Source: Corynebacterium falsenii
GTDB lineage: Bacteria > Actinomycetota > Actinomycetes > Mycobacteriales > Mycobacteriaceae
DNA length: 64,000 nucleotides
Assembly: GCF_020099275.1 (NCBI RefSeq)
Contig: NZ_CP083646.1
Location: 1-64,000, forward strand
Direction: 5' to 3'
This document shows positions 61,866-64,000 of the stretch, in pieces (position 1 is the first letter of the stretch; each line of letters begins with the position of its first letter). The position numbers and the translations under genes were made by a program. The notes beneath the pieces are model-generated. The model was not told the DNA's origin. It worked only from the letters and a program-made list of their open reading frames with translations, and ran no database searches.

Positions 61866-62060
61866 ATGAAGAACGCAACACTCTACGGCCTGCTCATCGG
61901 TTTTATGCTTGCAGTGGGCGCCCTGTGGCAGGGCCTGCTCGGATTCCTCGTTGTCTTGGTTTTCGTGGCTATCGGTGGAGCAATCGGCGCCCACTTCGAG
62001 GGGCGCATTGACCTCCGCGACACCTTCAAGATGAACGGTGGAAACGTCGGCCGCGGCTAG
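61866..62060 (+). CDS. DUF2273-like small membrane protein of the Gls24 cluster
   Basis: A 64-residue protein with two closely spaced helices (about residues 7-23 and 25-43) and a short polar tail (FEGRIDLRDTFKMNGG). AAGGGA stands upstream of the ATG. It matches the small membrane partner usually found between Asp23 and AmaP genes. Confidence 0.8.
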   Translation: MKNATLYGLLIGFMLAVGALWQGLLGFLVVLVFVAIGGAIGAHFEGRIDLRDTFKMNGGNVGRG

Positions 62061-62109
62061 CGCCCGCGCTGTCCACCACGCCGCCGCACACCGCGACAGT
62101 CCCCCCGGC

Positions 62110-62162
62110 CTAGTGACCCTAGAGACACTCTAGTAACACCCTAGTGACACCCTCGTGACACC
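62110..62162 (+). repeat. Tandem 11-bp repeats upstream of the repeat-rich Gls24 gene
   Basis: Five units with consensus CTAGTGACACC (first unit shortened to nine bases): 62110, 62119, 62130, 62141, 62152. The period is close to one DNA helical turn, so copies lie on one face. They end 37 bases before the ATG at 62200. Confidence 0.75.
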
Positions 62163-62199
62163 GGGCCGATCCACAGAGCTTGAACAGGCAGTCACCATC

Positions 62200-63552
62200 A
62201 TGTCTACGCAGACGTACCAACTGAACGCGAAGAGTCTGGAACCGATCGTGCGCCGAGCCGCACTCTCGGTCCCCGGCGTGATTCGCCACACCTCCGGAAT
62301 CAACCGCCTCACCGGGCGGGAGTTTCCCCTGTGCGATATCCAAGAAGACCACCACGGTCCGGGAGCGGAAGCTGTCGAAGATACGCAGGCCGAGCCCGAT
62401 GCGGTACGCGGTTACACCATCGATATGCAGATCGCCGTGCGTTGGCCCAGCCCGGTTAACGCCGTAGCGCAGATGGTGCGCTACACGGTGGCGCAATGGA
62501 TCATCGATTACACCGGCCGCGGAGTAAATGCGATCAACGTTGAAGTCGCCGCAGTAGTGCCCGCCGAGGTCGATCCCAGCATCCCGCAGGAGCGGGTGAC
62601 GCTGGACGACCTGAAGGCCGCGGATCCCCATCCAGACTTGGCGAAGATCATCGCTAATCCCGTGTTGCCCAAGGCTGAGCCGAAAATCAAGGATCACCCC
62701 ATCCGGCGGGAGCTCCGCAACCTCCCAGAGCCGACCGGTCTGCCACTCAAGCAATCCGTGGAGCAGCCCGAGCCGCTCACGCCCTCGGAAGCTCCCATGG
62801 TTCGGCCACTGCCCATCAAGGCCGATCCCCAGGTGGATCCGCTACCGGTCACGATCTTCCCGGAGGTTACTCCACTGCCGGCCCGGCCCGTCGAGATCAC
62901 GAACGTGGTGGATGTCCAGCCCGTGCCGGAGCCCCACGGGCTGGAGCTCACCATTCCCGTCGCTCGGCCTCATGGATTGCCCTACCGCCCGACTCCTCGG
63001 GCTCAAGGTTTGCCGCTGACCATCCCCGTCCAGCGTCCGACCGGGCTGCCGAAGCAGAAGCTTCGCTCCCCCAAAGGCCTTCCGCTCACCATTCCGGTGT
63101 ACCGCCCCACCGGGCTTCCCACTCGCCCAATGCGGGAACCCGAAGGTTTGCCCCTGACCATCGCGGTGCAACGCCCCGGTGGTTTGCCGCAACGGAAGGT
63201 GAGCAAGCCCAAGGGGTTGCCGCTGACCATCCCGGTCTACCGGCCCACCGGCCTACCGCAGCGTCCCGCCCCGATGGCGAATGGCCTGCCCATCACGATC
63301 CCGGTCTTCCCACCGTCTGGTCCGGTGTACCGCCCGATTCCGAAGGCCACCGGGCTCAAGCTGCGTGAGGATATTCCCACACCCGAGGGCTTGCCGACCC
63401 ACACCATCTCCACGCCTGAGGGACTGGCCACCACGGTCACACCCAGCGTGCGCGAGGATCGTGAGCCCATCATTGTTGAAGCCACTCCCGTGACATGGGA
63501 GGAACTCGAGGAGTTCGAGGGGCCGGAGGAGAACAACCATGACCATCGATAA
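62200..63552 (+). CDS. Gls24-type protein with six 23-residue Pro-rich repeats
   Basis: A 450-residue protein. Residues ~1-125 are an Asp23/Gls24-like domain (SLEPIVRRAALSVPGVIRHT; YTIDMQIAVRWPSPVNAVAQ; VNAINVEVAAVV). Residues 130-246 are a Pro/Glu-rich linker. Residues 247-384 are six exact 23-residue repeats of the type GLPLTIPVYRPTGLPxRxxx, each containing two GLP steps. An acidic tail follows. No signal peptide or membrane helix. ATG at 62200 starts at the domain; GTG 62155 lies inside a repeat array and lacks a ribosome binding site. It overlaps the following gene by 14 bases. Confidence 0.75.
   Translation: MSTQTYQLNAKSLEPIVRRAALSVPGVIRHTSGINRLTGREFPLCDIQEDHHGPGAEAVEDTQAEPDAVRGYTIDMQIAVRWPSPVNAVAQMVRYTVAQWIIDYTGRGVNAINVEVAAVVPAEVDPSIPQERVTLDDLKAADPHPDLAKIIANPVLPKAEPKIKDHPIRRELRNLPEPTGLPLKQSVEQPEPLTPSEAPMVRPLPIKADPQVDPLPVTIFPEVTPLPARPVEITNVVDVQPVPEPHGLELTIPVARPHGLPYRPTPRAQGLPLTIPVQRPTGLPKQKLRSPKGLPLTIPVYRPTGLPTRPMREPEGLPLTIAVQRPGGLPQRKVSKPKGLPLTIPVYRPTGLPQRPAPMANGLPITIPVFPPSGPVYRPIPKATGLKLREDIPTPEGLPTHTISTPEGLATTVTPSVREDREPIIVEATPVTWEELEEFEGPEENNHDHR
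62938..63351 (+). repeat. Six tandem 69-bp coding repeats (23 residues each)
   Basis: Units begin at 62938, 63007, 63076, 63145, 63214 and 63283, always with a GL pair. All six are the same length without gaps. DNA identity is moderate, so this is an old, selected array rather than a recent duplication. Confidence 0.85.
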
Positions 63553-64000
63553 TCGGTTTGCCGTAGATTTCGACTCCCTCGGGTCGGAGATCGCCACCAA
63601 AGAGGAAGACCGGGCTCCGGCTAAAGCACCGGTGGCCTCCCCAAAGGCACGCTGGCTCGCAGTCCTGTTCGGCCTACTGCTCATCGCCGTGGCCGTCGTC
63701 ATCGGCCGCGACCTTCTTATCCGCGCCGACCACTTGTCCGGAGACACCTGGCTGCCCCCGGTCTTCGACTGGTTCGGTAGCTTCGACCGCAAGCAGTTCG
63801 CACTCGCGACCGCGATCATTTCGGGGGTCATCGCGCTTCTGCTTCTCATCGCGGTTGTGGCGCCGCGTCGCCGCACGCACATGGAGCTCGATCCCCTCTG
63901 GCTGCGCCCCGTGGACGTCGCTCGCCTCGCCACCTCCACCACGCGTGGGGTGGCGGGTGTTGTTGCTGCCAACTCGGTTGCCACGCGCAAGAAGCTGACC
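63539..64000 (+). CDS. DUF6286/AmaP-like membrane protein of the Gls24 cluster (3' end outside window)
   Basis: The first 154 residues are present and the frame is open at the right edge. An acidic cytoplasmic N-terminus (~35 residues) is followed by one helix at about 42-60, a loop (HLSGDTWLPPVFDWFGSFDR), and a second helix at ~97-115, then a basic segment (PRRRTHMELDPLWLRPVDVA). This two-helix anchor layout is that of DUF6286 and AmaP proteins that tether Gls24 proteins to the membrane. ATG at 63539 lies inside the end of the repeat protein gene (14-base overlap), so they are coupled. Confidence 0.8.
   Translation, partial: MTIDNRFAVDFDSLGSEIATKEEDRAPAKAPVASPKARWLAVLFGLLLIAVAVVIGRDLLIRADHLSGDTWLPPVFDWFGSFDRKQFALATAIISGVIALLLLIAVVAPRRRTHMELDPLWLRPVDVARLATSTTRGVAGVVAANSVATRKKLT

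Noticed and set aside
62155-62199. GTG 62155 as the start of the Gls24-repeat gene
   Set aside because: It lies inside the 11-bp repeat array, has no ribosome binding site, and would add 15 residues outside the domain. ATG 62200 is preferred although its own binding site is weak.
1-64000. CRISPR array, rRNA operon or insertion sequence
   Set aside because: No regularly spaced direct repeats of CRISPR size, no rRNA sequence and no transposase frame with inverted ends were seen.

Overview
The window is a piece of a high-GC actinobacterial chromosome, almost certainly a Corynebacterium. This rests on the split S10/spc ribosomal clusters, the rplQ-truA-type VII secretion neighbourhood, MmpS-like and mycosin proteins, many leaderless starts, and GTG/TTG start codons. 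No rRNA, tRNA or CRISPR array was found.

Layout, left to right. (1) 1-2.4 kb is the end of a prophage: a repressor-like C-terminus, an ImmA/IrrE peptidase, an MmpS-like membrane protein and a tyrosine integrase. (2) 2.4-7.4 kb is a type VII secretion (ESX-like) locus: eccC, eccD, mycP, eccB and an EccE-position protein. The prophage edge falls inside eccC, leaving only about its first 60 codons here. (3) 7.4-17.1 kb, all on the minus strand, holds a large polytopic membrane protein, truA, a DUF998 membrane protein, an M20 amidohydrolase, an S9 peptidase and a circularly permuted ATP-grasp enzyme. (4) 17.3-28.3 kb, minus strand, holds rplQ-rpoA-rpsD-rpsK-rpsM, infA, a DAACS symporter, map, adk-secY, and rplO-rpmD-rpsE-rplR-rplF-rpsH. 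(5) 28.7-45.5 kb is a formate dehydrogenase and molybdenum-cofactor island: DUF6457 protein, fdhF-like, fdhD, moaC-moaB-moaE-moeZR, moaD-(mobA::moeA fusion), FNT formate/nitrite channel, modA-modB-moeA, moaA. A few secreted or lipoprotein genes lie among them. (6) 45.5-50.1 kb holds a nucleosidase, an orphan Rv0909-type small protein, sucCD and a secreted SGNH hydrolase. (7) 50.6-60.1 kb holds rplE-rplX-rplN, then an insertion (secreted Ser-rich protein, siderophore-binding lipoprotein, DMT-like membrane protein), then the S10 operon rpsJ to rpsQ. (8) 60.6-64.0 kb is an Asp23/Gls24 envelope-stress cluster. It contains a J-domain-like protein and a second Gls24-type protein carrying six exact-length 23-residue Pro-rich repeats.

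How the genes fit together. The Moco island is close to self-sufficient: molybdate uptake (ModAB, though no ModC is visible), cyclic pyranopterin synthesis (MoaA/MoaC), dithiolene formation (MoaD/MoaE/MoeZR), molybdate insertion and nucleotide transfer (two MoeA, MobA), sulfur transfer (FdhD), a client enzyme (FdhF-like) and a formate/nitrite channel. The ribosomal blocks follow the usual order but are interrupted twice by accessory DNA.

Three observations stand out. The first is the integration of a prophage inside eccC. The second is a dispersed motif of about 20 bp (T-rich tract followed by CGACGCCACC) seen about 21 times on both strands, inside genes and between them, and absent from the prophage and the ribosomal genes. 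The third is the Pro-rich repeat protein of the Gls24 cluster. All assignments come from reading the sequence; no database search was run.
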